From positions 1,225,001 through 1,289,000 of the forward strand of contig CP054184.1 in the NCBI GenBank assembly GCA_015709715.1: a DNA stretch of 64,000 bases, read 5' to 3'. This document shows, piece by piece, positions 26,411 through 34,712 of the stretch; position 1 is the stretch's first letter, and the number at the start of each line of letters is the position of its first letter. The notes beneath the pieces were generated by a model, which saw only the letters and a program-made list of their open reading frames with translations, had not been told where the DNA came from and ran no database searches. Origin of the DNA: Nitrospira sp. (GTDB lineage: Bacteria; Nitrospirota; Nitrospiria; Nitrospirales; Nitrospiraceae). A program made the translations under genes and the position numbers.

Positions 26411-27973
26411 TCAGCGCCTCATCCACGCAAACAGCTTGATCAGGCGAGCCTTCGTCTGCGGCGTGAAATGTGCTTTTCGCCAGAGATTCACGACCTTTTT
26501 GTTCACGTCCGCCTGTGTGGGATAGGGGTGGATGGTAGCCGCAATCGTCTTGACCCCGACCCCGGCCTTCATCAACACCGAAAATTCGTTAATAAGGTCT
26601 CCCGCATGCGCGGCGACGATCGTCGCGCCGAGAATCTTGTCGGTGCCCTTTTGAATGTGGATCCGCGCGAAGCCATCCTCTTGACCGTCCAAAATGGCGC
26701 GGTCTACTTCGCCAAGCTGATACGTATAGGTCTCCACTTCCAGCCCCTGCCGCTTCGCATCCGCCTCATACAGACCCACGTGCGCAACTTCCGGACTCGT
26801 GTAGGTACACCAGGGCATGATCAAGGAATCGGCCGACGCATAACCCAGTCCCAGCGGGTGGGGAAACAGCGCATTTTGGATCACGATCTGCGCCATGGCA
26901 TCCGCGGCATGGGTGAATTTAAAGCGCGAGCAGACATCCCCTGCGGCATAAATCGTGGGATTCGTAGTCTGTAATCGACTGTTGACCGTCACGCCGGCGC
27001 CATCGAACTCGACCCCGACCGTATCCAGTCCCAGTCCTTCAACGTTTGGCCTGCGGCCCACCCCGACGAAAATGTTGTCCACCGTCACATCATAGCGTTG
27101 ATCGTGTGACTCCAGCCTAAGTCTTGTACCTGCGCCCCCCTTCTCAACCGTGAGGCCCTTGCCGCAACACAGGATCCGAACGCCGTCCCGCGCCAAGACT
27201 TGCTGAACGACCTCGGCCGCATCCCGATCCTCATTGGGCATGATGCCGTGCATCGCTTCAACCAGGGTGACCTGGCTGCCGAAGCGCGCAAAGGCCTGGG
27301 CCAATTCGCACCCGATCGGGCCGGCCCCGATGATGCCGATGCGCGAAGGCAATTCGGTGAGCGAAAAGACCGTGTCATTGGTCAGATATCCGGTCTGGTG
27401 CAGGCCTGGTATGTCAGGGACGGACGCACGCGCCCCTGTGCAGATCGCCGCCTTCGTAAAAGACAGTACCCGATTTCCCGAAGGTCCCTCCACTTGAACG
27501 GTCCGTTCGCCGCTGAACCGTGCGTTGCCGAAATACACATCCACCCCGAGCGAGCGATATCGATGTGCCGAATCGGTATGGCTGATCCTGGCGCGTATTT
27601 GCCGCATGCGAGCCATGGCCGCGCCGAAGTCATACCGCACACCTGCTGGCACGTGAACCCCGAAATGAGCCGCATCCCGCACCGCAGCCCAGGCGTTGGC
27701 CGCTCGAATGAGCCCCTTGGACGGCACGCAACCGACGTTCAAACAGTCTCCGCCCATCAGGTGCCGTTCGATGAGCGCGACCTTAGCGCCGAGACCGGCC
27801 GCCACCACCGCCGTCACCAGCCCGGCGGTTCCGGCTCCGATCACGACGATGTTGTAGCGCTCGTTCGGCTCAGGGTTCTGCCAATCGGGGGGATGAACGT
27901 TCTCCTCCAGCTTGCGGTTGTGCTCGTCGTTCGGGAGCAGACGTGACTCAGGTTCTCGATTCATGGCAGGCAT
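26411..27973 (-). CDS. Pyridine nucleotide-disulfide oxidoreductase (mercuric-reductase-like)
   Basis: 520 aa. The FAD motif VVIGAGTAGL is followed by the redox pair GGDCLNVGCVPSK (Cys77 and Cys82); the NAD motif is IGIIGAGPIGCELA, then YAAGDVC and the dimerisation domain ending HPYPTQADVNKKV. The extra N-terminal 40 residues are polar; there is no HMA domain, and the C-terminal Cys pair of true mercuric reductases is missing. It is therefore unlikely to detoxify Hg(II). Close relatives often sit next to a TVP38/TMEM64 gene, as here (20-nt gap). The disulfide or thiol substrate is unknown. Confidence 0.85.
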   Translation of the reverse strand: MPAMNREPESRLLPNDEHNRKLEENVHPPDWQNPEPNERYNIVVIGAGTAGLVTAVVAAGLGAKVALIERHLMGGDCLNVGCVPSKGLIRAANAWAAVRDAAHFGVHVPAGVRYDFGAAMARMRQIRARISHTDSAHRYRSLGVDVYFGNARFSGERTVQVEGPSGNRVLSFTKAAICTGARASVPDIPGLHQTGYLTNDTVFSLTELPSRIGIIGAGPIGCELAQAFARFGSQVTLVEAMHGIMPNEDRDAAEVVQQVLARDGVRILCCGKGLTVEKGGAGTRLRLESHDQRYDVTVDNIFVGVGRRPNVEGLGLDTVGVEFDGAGVTVNSRLQTTNPTIYAAGDVCSRFKFTHAADAMAQIVIQNALFPHPLGLGYASADSLIMPWCTYTSPEVAHVGLYEADAKRQGLEVETYTYQLGEVDRAILDGQEDGFARIHIQKGTDKILGATIVAAHAGDLINEFSVLMKAGVGVKTIAATIHPYPTQADVNKKVVNLWRKAHFTPQTKARLIKLFAWMRR

Positions 27974-27993
27974 CACTTTCTAGGTCAGCGTGC

Positions 27994-28743
27994 TCACACC
28001 GAAGGCCTGACATACTGCTTGTAGAGTACCGGAACCAACGCCAGCGCCCCCAACAACGTGAACGCCGTCAAGACATTCGGGGAGGCAATTTCCCGCAACG
28101 AGTTGATGGTGCCTAGTTGGCGCCCCGCGTAGGCGAACACGAAACTTCCAGGGATGATTCCCAAAGAAGTGGCCGCCATGTAGGTGCCAATGGAAACGCG
28201 TGTCAGTCCCGACACCATATTCACGAGGAAAAAGGGAAATAGGGGAATCAACCGTAAGGTCATCAAGTAGTTAAACGCATTTTTGGCGAACCCCTCTTGA
28301 ATGGGCGCCAGTCGGACGCCGAATTTACGCTCGACCCAATCTCGCAACAGATAGCGGGCTGCAAGAAACGCGAGCGTCGCCCCGAGCGTCGCCCCGACAT
28401 TCACATAGAGCGTTCCCAGCAGACTGCCGAATAGAAACCCTCCCGCCAGCGTCATGATCGTCCCGCCGGGAAGGGACAAGCCGACGACGGCGCAATAGGC
28501 CACCACAAACAACGCGACCGCGCCCACATAATTCGCCTCCGTAAAGGCGAGCAGGCGATCCCGGTTGGCCTTCAGTCCCTCCAGCGACAGGTACTGGCCG
28601 AGATCCAGGTACAAGAACGCGGCGATACCGAGTGCCACTGCGCCGGCCAACACAAATTTGCCAAATCCATGACGCTTCAACCCATCATGCTTCACAGTGG
28701 CGGGAGATTCGAGGGTCGTAGCCATGGCGCGTGCGCGTATCAT
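27994..28743 (-). CDS. TVP38/TMEM64 (DedA-like VTT) membrane protein
   Basis: 249 aa with about six membrane helices. The VTT-domain core is present: SLPGGTIMTLAGGFLFG, then GATLGATLAFLAARYLLRDW, and FLVNMVSGLTRVSIGTYMAATSLGIIPGSF. VTT proteins are lipid scramblase- or transporter-like. The start at 28743 is preferred because AAGGAG lies 6 nt upstream. However, a TTGACA with CATGAT 17 bp later would place transcription start beyond it and favour the ATG at 28725; both are possible. It is the first gene of the operon with the FAD oxidoreductase and DUF3047. Confidence 0.85.
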   Translation of the reverse strand: MIRARAMATTLESPATVKHDGLKRHGFGKFVLAGAVALGIAAFLYLDLGQYLSLEGLKANRDRLLAFTEANYVGAVALFVVAYCAVVGLSLPGGTIMTLAGGFLFGSLLGTLYVNVGATLGATLAFLAARYLLRDWVERKFGVRLAPIQEGFAKNAFNYLMTLRLIPLFPFFLVNMVSGLTRVSIGTYMAATSLGIIPGSFVFAYAGRQLGTINSLREIASPNVLTAFTLLGALALVPVLYKQYVRPSV

Positions 28744-28929
28744 GGTGACTCCTTGTCCCTCTGTCAATCCAGGCCGTTCACACCGGCCGGGGACTGGATG
28801 GAACAGACGAGAGCCCGGAGACGAGGCTCAAGGAGGAATGTCGTCCCGCCGAAAGTTCTATTGCCGTGACGGCCCCAATGGAAGTATTGTCGGACTTCTC
28901 AACCACCGATCGAATGGCTGGGTGCTTCC

Positions 28930-29085
28930 ATGACGACCACTCCGAACCAGCGACATCCCGTACCGCCCGGCGAGGCAAAGAGGCTTCCTGTGTGGATGCG
29001 CCCCTGCCCACATTGTTTCTCGATCCTTCGGAAAGAATCGCCCGAAGAAACATGGCGTTGCGGCTGCGGCTGGCAAATTGATTGA
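28930..29085 (+). CDS. 51-aa zinc-ribbon mini-protein
   Basis: 51 aa. The C-terminal half shows two Cys pairs in a zinc-ribbon arrangement: RPCPHCFSI and WRCGCGWQID, separated by 15 residues. The N-terminal half is Pro- and Arg-rich. The ribosome-binding site is weak (GGCTGGGTG). The cysteine spacing is what supports it; the upstream 186 bp hold no other gene I can support. Function is unknown. Confidence 0.45.
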   Translation: MTTTPNQRHPVPPGEAKRLPVWMRPCPHCFSILRKESPEETWRCGCGWQID

Positions 29086-29117
29086 AGTGCTAGAATAAGG
29101 CGTAGGGGGGTGAGATA

Positions 29118-29267
29118 ATGGGACCTCTCTCGGTGCACGATATGAAAGGCGGATTTTTTCTCATTGCCAGTTTCCTCCTCCTGGCGACGATCTGCGCGGT
29201 GGCCGCATTAGGCACGTTGATGCGTCCCCAGCGTTGGTGTGAACGCGAGACCAGGCTGCACGTCTGA
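29118..29267 (+). CDS. 49-aa single-membrane-helix mini-protein
   Basis: 49 aa. After a short polar start comes one hydrophobic helix (GGFFLIASFLLLATICAVAA) and a basic tail ending ERETRLHV. A G-rich stretch (TAGGGGGGTGAGAT) precedes the ATG. It lies 32 nt after the 51-aa zinc-ribbon gene and may share its mRNA. No family is recognised; it could be a chance frame. Confidence 0.35.
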   Translation: MGPLSVHDMKGGFFLIASFLLLATICAVAALGTLMRPQRWCERETRLHV

Positions 29268-29469
29268 TCGCGCCACACAACGCTCCCGGGAAGGCCGTGA
29301 CGATGAGGCGAGCCTCCACCGCCGGACGTCCCGCGCACTTCCACGGTTCCTCTCCGTTCTCATGCGCTCTCACCTGTGTCGCCCCACAGCCGGATGGACT
29401 TTCCCTGTTGCGGCAGGACCTTGTCATCGAAGGGGCTCTTCGCCTACTCTGTCGTATCGGAGGTCCGCG

Positions 29470-30114
29470 ATGGAACGAAACGACCGTCTCGTGAGAAGCA
29501 AGGAAAACCGGGCGAAAGCTCGACGTGGTGGCGAGGAGCGTGAAGTGTTCTATGAGGGAGACTGCCGCCTCCCTCCAGGACAACACCTCGTTGAAAACTG
29601 GCCCGTCCTGGACCTTGGCTACAAACCGGATATTTCCCTCTCCGACTGGACGCTGACGATCAGCGGCGCGGTCGCCAATCCTATCATCTGGGCTTGGGCT
29701 GACTTTCTGGCCCAGCCGCAATTCCGGGATACGTCGGACTTCCACTGCGTCACATCCTGGAGCCGTTATGACAACGAATGGGAAGGTGTCAGTTTCAAGC
29801 AGGTCATGGAGGTCGTCAGGCCCCACCCGGTCGCCCGATTCGTGCTCTTCAAGTCCTATGACGACTACACCACTAACCTTCCGCTAGAGGCTTGTGACGA
29901 CGACGACGTGTTGCTGACATACAAATGGAACGGCAAGCCTCTCACTAGGGACCACGGGGGGCCGGTGCGCATGATCGTCCCCAAACGGTATGCGTGGAAA
30001 GGTGCCAAGTGGATTAAAGAGATCACTTTCGCCGAGCGGGATGAAAAAGGCTTTTGGGAAGTACGAGGCTATTCCAACAGCGCCCTCCCCTGGGACAACG
30101 ATCGCTATGGATGA
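29470..30114 (+). CDS. Sulfite-oxidase-like molybdopterin oxidoreductase (single domain)
   Basis: 214 aa. It contains the molybdopterin-binding domain of the sulfite oxidase family with the Mo-coordinating Cys93 in FHCVTSWSRYDNEW, and later LTRDHGGPVRMIVPKRYAWKG. There is no signal peptide, haem or dimerisation domain, as in YuiH/YedY-like cytoplasmic relatives. It may use a quinone or flavin partner that is not in this window. A GGAGG site lies 7 nt before the ATG at 29470; the frame is open further upstream but without family similarity. Twelve nt separate it from the dipeptide epimerase gene. Confidence 0.82.
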   Translation: MERNDRLVRSKENRAKARRGGEEREVFYEGDCRLPPGQHLVENWPVLDLGYKPDISLSDWTLTISGAVANPIIWAWADFLAQPQFRDTSDFHCVTSWSRYDNEWEGVSFKQVMEVVRPHPVARFVLFKSYDDYTTNLPLEACDDDDVLLTYKWNGKPLTRDHGGPVRMIVPKRYAWKGAKWIKEITFAERDEKGFWEVRGYSNSALPWDNDRYG

Positions 30115-30126
30115 TCAGGTGTCCGC

Positions 30127-31242
30127 GTGACCCCTCGCGGTGACGCCCACAGGGTCCGACAGGTCGACATCTGGCCGTTGGATGTCCCCATCACAGATCC
30201 CTTCGCCGTGGCGACGGGAACGCGGTCGATGGCCGAGAACGTCATCGTCCGGATCACCTTACGAGACGGCACCCAGGGATTCGGGGAAGCCGCGCCGTTT
30301 CCCGAAGTCGGAGACGAGAACCGTGATTCCTGTCTCACGGCCATTCGGAAAGTAGCCCCGTTGCTGCTCGGCGAACCGGTCGCTTCCTTTCAGCGCCTGT
30401 CAGACCGGTTCCGCGAACAGACCCTCGCCCATCCTGCCGCCCGTTGCGCACTAGAGACGGCCCTCCTCGACGCTCATTGCCGCTCACACGGGATTCCTCT
30501 CTGGGAACTCTGGGGCGGGGCCGATGTCCGGCCTCGGGAAACCGACATCACGATTCCCATCTGCAGCCTGGAGAAGACCCTGCACCTCGCGCGAGGCTGG
30601 TATGCGAAGGGTTTCCGCCTGCTGAAGATGAAGGTCGGGCAGGACGTGGATCAAGATATCCGGCGGCTGGAAGCCGTGCACCAAGCCCTCCCCGGCCTCG
30701 CGTTCATCGGCGATGGGAATCAAGGGTTCTCTCGGGAAGAATGTCTGTCGTTCGTCGCTGGCGTGAAACAATTCGGCGGGCGCCTCGTCCTCCTGGAACA
30801 ACCGGTCGTACGCGACGACCTTGAAGGCTTGCACGCAATCCGGCACCTGACGGGAATTCCCGTGGCCGCCGACGAGTCCGTGCGCTCGCTTGCCGAGGCC
30901 CAACGTGTGGCGGACGCCCAGGCAGCCGACTATATCAACATCAAAATCATGAAAACCGGGGTTTTGGAGGCCTGCCGTATCGCCCGATTCTCCCGATCCG
31001 TCGGGTTGCAACTCATGGTGGGGGGCATGGTCGAAACCCGTCTGGCCATGGCCTGCTCCTTCAGCTTGGTCCTCGGTCTGGGTGGATTCGATGTCCTCGA
31101 CCTAGACACACCACTGCTCCTCTCCATGGATCCGGTGGTCGGAGGGTACCGCTATCAAGGGCCCACCCTTCAGCCCTGGCACGACCCAGGGCTGGGAATG
31201 CAGCTCTTCCCTCCCGAACCTTGCATTACCATCACCTCATGA
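30127..31242 (+). CDS. L-Ala-D/L-Glu (dipeptide) epimerase, enolase superfamily
   Basis: 371 aa, starting with GTG. The mandelate-racemase/muconate-lactonizing barrel shows the catalytic KxK (LLKMKVG), three metal-ligand acids in DGNQG, LLEQP and AADES, and the second-face lysine in NIKIMKTG. Both bases present suggests racemase or epimerase chemistry; the pattern fits dipeptide epimerases, which recycle peptidoglycan peptides. The C-terminal tail is about 20 residues longer than typical. It follows the molybdenum enzyme after 12 nt, but no functional link is obvious. Confidence 0.82.
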   Translation: MTPRGDAHRVRQVDIWPLDVPITDPFAVATGTRSMAENVIVRITLRDGTQGFGEAAPFPEVGDENRDSCLTAIRKVAPLLLGEPVASFQRLSDRFREQTLAHPAARCALETALLDAHCRSHGIPLWELWGGADVRPRETDITIPICSLEKTLHLARGWYAKGFRLLKMKVGQDVDQDIRRLEAVHQALPGLAFIGDGNQGFSREECLSFVAGVKQFGGRLVLLEQPVVRDDLEGLHAIRHLTGIPVAADESVRSLAEAQRVADAQAADYINIKIMKTGVLEACRIARFSRSVGLQLMVGGMVETRLAMACSFSLVLGLGGFDVLDLDTPLLLSMDPVVGGYRYQGPTLQPWHDPGLGMQLFPPEPCITITS

Positions 31243-31355
31243 ACTGACTCGTTCTGCCTCATCGGTCGCTGCACGTTTCCGAAAATCTTTTGCCGTTTCC
31301 CTCCTTTTCTGAAAAATTGATCTCAAACAGGTTGGCTCCACTTGTGAGGGATTCC

Positions 31356-32189
31356 ATGAAATCGATGCCCCCATCACCGCGTCCCGCGACCATGTGTGCA
31401 CGCACCATTCGCCGGGCAACCATCGGATGCCTGGTCGGCGGCACCGCATTGATCCTCAGTGCATGTGTCTCTCAGCACACCTACAGCCAAGTCAAACAAC
31501 AGGCGAACGCGCAGGCTGACGAGCTGACGGAGGCGCAAACGGCGATTCAGGAGCTTGAGCGCGAACGGGACCGCCTCCATGCGACCAACCGGCGAGAGGA
31601 GTTGGCGCTGGCGAAGCTCAAACAGGAAATCAAGGAAGTCCAGGTTTCGTACGAGGACATCCACAAGGCCAATCAAGCCAAGCTGGAAACCCTACGGCTC
31701 AACATCGCAAACCTGAGAGCCCGATACCAGACGATGCTGAGGGAAATCAACCAGACCAAGCAGCTCGAGCGCCGCCTGGAAGCCGTGACAGCCCGCTACG
31801 AGCAAGAAATGGCCAAACAGCCTGCCGCGCAGGCAGTCATCCCGACTTCCGGGACAGAGGGACACCAGGATCTCGACCTGGTTGCCGTCATCACGCCACA
31901 ACCGTCGCAGATACAGCTCTCAACCTCCGCCGCCGGCTCAACCAGTCAAGCCGGAGAGGCGGCCGAAGCTCCGGGGAATTCCTCGCCAGGGCCAGCCCTG
32001 GCACCTCAACTCCAGCCTCCGACAGCCTCCGCTACCTCGCCGGCAACCGCAGCCGCGAAACCGCCGCTCGCCGCGGCCGGACCCAAGCCGGTATCCCCTG
32101 CAGCAGCCCACGCTCCGGCGCAGGAAGAATCGTGGTTCTCCAACTTCACCGGTTGGCTCACCTCACTGCTCGATTGGCTCTGGGTCTGA
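31356..32189 (+). CDS. Coiled-coil lipoprotein
   Basis: 277 aa. A basic start, a hydrophobic segment and the lipobox ILSAC predict an outer- or inner-membrane lipoprotein. The mature part starts with a long coiled coil (about 45-165; DELTEAQTAIQELERERDRL and further heptads). A Pro/Ala/Gln-rich linker of low complexity (about 175-255) and a hydrophobic-aromatic end (WFSNFTGWLTSLLDWLW) follow. It looks like a periplasm-spanning spacer with a terminal membrane or protein contact. GAGGG upstream of ATG 31356 supports this start. Family not recognised. Confidence 0.7.
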   Translation: MKSMPPSPRPATMCARTIRRATIGCLVGGTALILSACVSQHTYSQVKQQANAQADELTEAQTAIQELERERDRLHATNRREELALAKLKQEIKEVQVSYEDIHKANQAKLETLRLNIANLRARYQTMLREINQTKQLERRLEAVTARYEQEMAKQPAAQAVIPTSGTEGHQDLDLVAVITPQPSQIQLSTSAAGSTSQAGEAAEAPGNSSPGPALAPQLQPPTASATSPATAAAKPPLAAAGPKPVSPAAAHAPAQEESWFSNFTGWLTSLLDWLWV

Positions 32190-32263
32190 GAGAAGATCGT
32201 TCCCTCTCGTAAGTCTCGCGGTTTCCTCCTGGCTCTCCAGGCAGTCAAGAGGGAACCACCGAC

Positions 32264-32461
32264 CTACCCCTGCCCCTCCCCCTCGCACTTCTTGCAGTTC
32301 AAATAGGTACCGAGAAAGGATCGCCGCCCCTCCTCCGTCAACACCCACGGACGACTCGTCATCGGCGGCTGATGGCGCACGTGTTGACCGTGACCACATT
32401 GAAGATCGGCCACCCAATGGCCCTCGTCATCCTGATGATAGCCCACAATGGCTTGTTGCAT
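32264..32461 (-). CDS. DUF3565 protein
   Basis: 65 aa. It matches the DUF3565 pattern closely: QQAIVGYHQDDEGHWVADL, then CGHGQHVRH, PPMTSRPWV and a final CKKC. Two Cys and several His suggest metal binding. A longer frame exists upstream, but family members start at this Met, and AAGGGG lies before it. Function of the family is unknown. It is divergent from the beta-hydroxyacid dehydrogenase gene, with an inverted repeat between. Confidence 0.78.
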   Translation of the reverse strand: MQQAIVGYHQDDEGHWVADLQCGHGQHVRHQPPMTSRPWVLTEEGRRSFLGTYLNCKKCEGEGQG

Positions 32462-32504
32462 GACGGCCCCTTGCCTTCTGAAATGATCGTCGAAGCCCGT
32501 GCCG

Positions 32505-32534
32505 AAGCATGGACAGGCTGTGCAGACCATGCTT
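32505..32534. repeat. Inverted repeat AAGCATGG-N14-CCATGCTT
   Basis: Perfect 8-bp arms around a 14-bp centre, in the divergent region between the DUF3565 and dehydrogenase genes. A TTGACA lies at 32540-32545 beside it. It could be an operator or a hairpin near the 5' end of the DUF3565 transcript. Confidence 0.4.
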
Positions 32535-32626
32535 GAACATTGACACTCGGCGGTTTTCCGGCCTCCCGAGGACTATGTTACACTCCGACCCCACGAGAGC
32601 GTAACATGTTCGGCAGGAGGACGAGA

Positions 32627-33526
32627 ATGGCGAAGGCGGACTATCGAATCGGGATTGTCGGCGTGGGCCGAATGGGGGCCAACATGGCTCGGCGACTCCA
32701 CGACCTCCATTACAACGTCGTGGCTCTTTACGACGTGCTGGCACAGCAGGCGACCACGTTGGCAGAGGAGCTCGGCTGCGAGGCGGTTCCGACGCCGGCG
32801 CGCGTGGTAGAACTCGCCAACACGGTCCTCACCGTCGTTTCCGACGACAGGGCGATGCAGAACATCTATGCACCAGCACAACCGGACAGCCTGTTGCTCC
32901 ACGCCGGCAATCGACTATTCATCAACTGCGCGACCTTGTCTCCCACCCTCCACCTCGAGGTCCAGCGTCTCGTGGAACAACAGGGAGGGCAAAGCCTCGA
33001 AACCTGCATGGCCGGCAGCGTCACCCAAGCCCGCCAAGGCACGTTGTACCTGATGTGCGGCGGGCGGGCAGATGTCTTCGAACGGGCCCAGCCGCTGCTG
33101 CAGGACCTCAGCGCCCAACTACGGTATATCGGACCAGCCGGGGAAGCGGCCAAGGTGAAGGCCCTCGTCAATATGGTCATGAACGCCAATACCGCCGCCC
33201 TCGCTGAGGGGCTGGGCCTGGGATCGGCGCTGGGATTGGACCTGACGATGCTGCGCGAAGTGTTTTCGCAAACCGGCGCCAACTCCCGGGTGCTTGAGAC
33301 CGACGGCGAGGACATGCAGAGCCGAAGTCATGACTGCTATTTCTCCGCCGCCCATGCGGCCAAAGACTCCGGGATCGCCCTGTCCCTGGCGCATGAGGTC
33401 GGATTGGAGCTCCCCCTCGCCAAGGCCGCCTATCACCAATACGCGCGGCTGGTGAGCCTCGGAAAGGGGGAATTGGACAAATCCGCCGTGGCCGAGCTGA
33501 CGTTCAAGGAACGACTCAGCGGATAG
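32627..33526 (+). CDS. Beta-hydroxyacid dehydrogenase (3-hydroxyisobutyrate dehydrogenase family)
   Basis: 299 aa. The N-terminal GIVGVGRMGANMARRL binds NAD(P)H. Later features are LETCMAGSVTQARQGTLYL (substrate loop) and GEAAKVKALVNMVMNAN with the catalytic Lys, then the helical dimerisation domain. It is probably a glyoxylate/succinic-semialdehyde reductase or hydroxyisobutyrate dehydrogenase; the exact substrate cannot be set. AGGAGG 7 nt before ATG 32627 decides the start. Confidence 0.85.
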   Translation: MAKADYRIGIVGVGRMGANMARRLHDLHYNVVALYDVLAQQATTLAEELGCEAVPTPARVVELANTVLTVVSDDRAMQNIYAPAQPDSLLLHAGNRLFINCATLSPTLHLEVQRLVEQQGGQSLETCMAGSVTQARQGTLYLMCGGRADVFERAQPLLQDLSAQLRYIGPAGEAAKVKALVNMVMNANTAALAEGLGLGSALGLDLTMLREVFSQTGANSRVLETDGEDMQSRSHDCYFSAAHAAKDSGIALSLAHEVGLELPLAKAAYHQYARLVSLGKGELDKSAVAELTFKERLSG

Positions 33527-33547
33527 ACCAGGCATCGAAGGCGCTCC

Positions 33548-34006
33548 TCAGCGTATATCGAAGGGCCGCTCTGCGCGAGCGGAAGCCGGCAGATACCGCC
33601 ATCGCTTTTCATGATCGACATCGAACGAGCCCAAGAACGTCGCGCCTGGCTCCAACGATCGAAACTCCACCAAGCGAATCACGCAGGCTTCGGACTCGAT
33701 CACCCTCGCATCGTACTGGCCAAGCACGAGCAGACTACCGGAGGGATGGTGATAGAGATTCCTCCTCCCGACATACCCGGTATCGGGAAACAGTTCCACC
33801 GTGGCCGGACAGCCGGATGGTCGTTCGATGTGAAGGATCAGCCGAAAGCGGGCAAGAAAGGGATGGGTGGCCAGACGGGTGACAGTCAGCCGATAGCCGG
33901 CCGCGGGCAGATCGACCACGGCGGGCTCGGGCTTGTCACTATTGCAGCCCGTAAGGAGTAGAGCCAGACCGATCACCAGCCGCCCCGGCTCCCTCACCCC
34001 CCTCAC
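33548..34006 (-). CDS. Hypothetical lipoprotein
   Basis: 152 aa. Signal peptide with lipobox LLTGC, then a beta-rich domain (YRLTVTRLATHPFLARFRLI; FPDTGYVGRRNLYHHPSG). No family recognised. Its start overlaps the stop of the exported HbpS/GlcG-like gene by 4 nt, so the two proteins are probably made together and both act outside the cytoplasm. Confidence 0.65.
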   Translation of the reverse strand: MRGVREPGRLVIGLALLLTGCNSDKPEPAVVDLPAAGYRLTVTRLATHPFLARFRLILHIERPSGCPATVELFPDTGYVGRRNLYHHPSGSLLVLGQYDARVIESEACVIRLVEFRSLEPGATFLGSFDVDHEKRWRYLPASARAERPFDIR

Positions 34007-34524
34007 TTGGCGCCGGGAACCTTCGAAGCGGCGCCGATCGCGTCAAGTCCGGCTTCGGCGCACGCATCGTCCAGATGCGCACCCGGCGCACCTCCCACTC
34101 CGATCGCGCCGACCGTTTCACCGGCAATTTCGATCGGCAAGCCGCCGCCGACCATCAAGATGCTCTCGTTCATCTCGCGCAAGGCCTGTAAGGCCGGTTG
34201 TTTGGCGATCATCTCCGCCAGATCCGTGGTCGGGCGGCGGAGACTGGCAGCGGTGTAGGCTTTCTTTCGACTACTGTCGACCGTATGCGGGCCGGCTCCG
34301 TCCGCGCGCAGCATAGCGCGCAGCACCCCGGCGCGATCGACCACAGATGCGCTCACGCGGTATCCATCCTTCTTGCAAAAGTCGACGGCCGCCTGCGCGG
34401 CCTTGCCGGCTAACACCACAGGGAGCACGGATTCCTTCGGCAAATCCTCAGCCGCGCCTGCCACGCCTTGCGCCACGCCGGCCATCAACAAGAACCCGAC
34501 TCCCATCTGAATGCCCTTGTGCAT
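34003..34524 (-). CDS. Exported haem-degrading/GlcG-HbpS-like protein
   Basis: 173 aa. The signal peptide (MHKGIQMGVGFLLMAGVAQG, cleaved after VAGA) is followed by a GlcG/HbpS (PF03928-type) domain: GYRVSASVVDRAGVLRAMLR, ADGAGPHTVDSSRKKAYTA, and MVGGGLPIEIAGETVGAIGV with the GAPG turn. Relatives bind haem or cobalamin outside the cell or support two-component sensors. Start supported by GGGAGG and by a consensus promoter at 34593-34621. The next gene, a lipoprotein, overlaps by 4 nt. Confidence 0.82.
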   Translation of the reverse strand: MHKGIQMGVGFLLMAGVAQGVAGAAEDLPKESVLPVVLAGKAAQAAVDFCKKDGYRVSASVVDRAGVLRAMLRADGAGPHTVDSSRKKAYTAASLRRPTTDLAEMIAKQPALQALREMNESILMVGGGLPIEIAGETVGAIGVGGAPGAHLDDACAEAGLDAIGAASKVPGAK

Positions 34525-34592
34525 CACATCCTCCCTTGCGTGAAACGATTGTGAATAGTGCCCACGCCCCGTTCGATGCATGGCAAACGGCG

Positions 34593-34621
34593 AGCCTACG
34601 GCGACAGGAGTGTTCTGTCAA
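34593..34621 (-). promoter_or_regulatory. Sigma70 promoter of the HbpS-like/lipoprotein pair
   Basis: Minus strand TTGACA (34621-34616), 17-bp spacer, TAGGCT (34598-34593). Leader of about 60 nt ending in GGGAGG. Confidence 0.6.
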
Positions 34622-34712
34622 TGCTTGACCCGGAGATTTGCAACCAGGCAGTTTGGGCAGAGAGCAAGACGAAACAAGAGCGAGGGTGAGAAACGCGCCG
34701 AGATGATGTGGG

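Noticed and set aside
26411..27973. Annotation as mercuric reductase (MerA)
   Set aside because: No HMA domain and no C-terminal vicinal Cys; only the general disulfide-reductase core is present.
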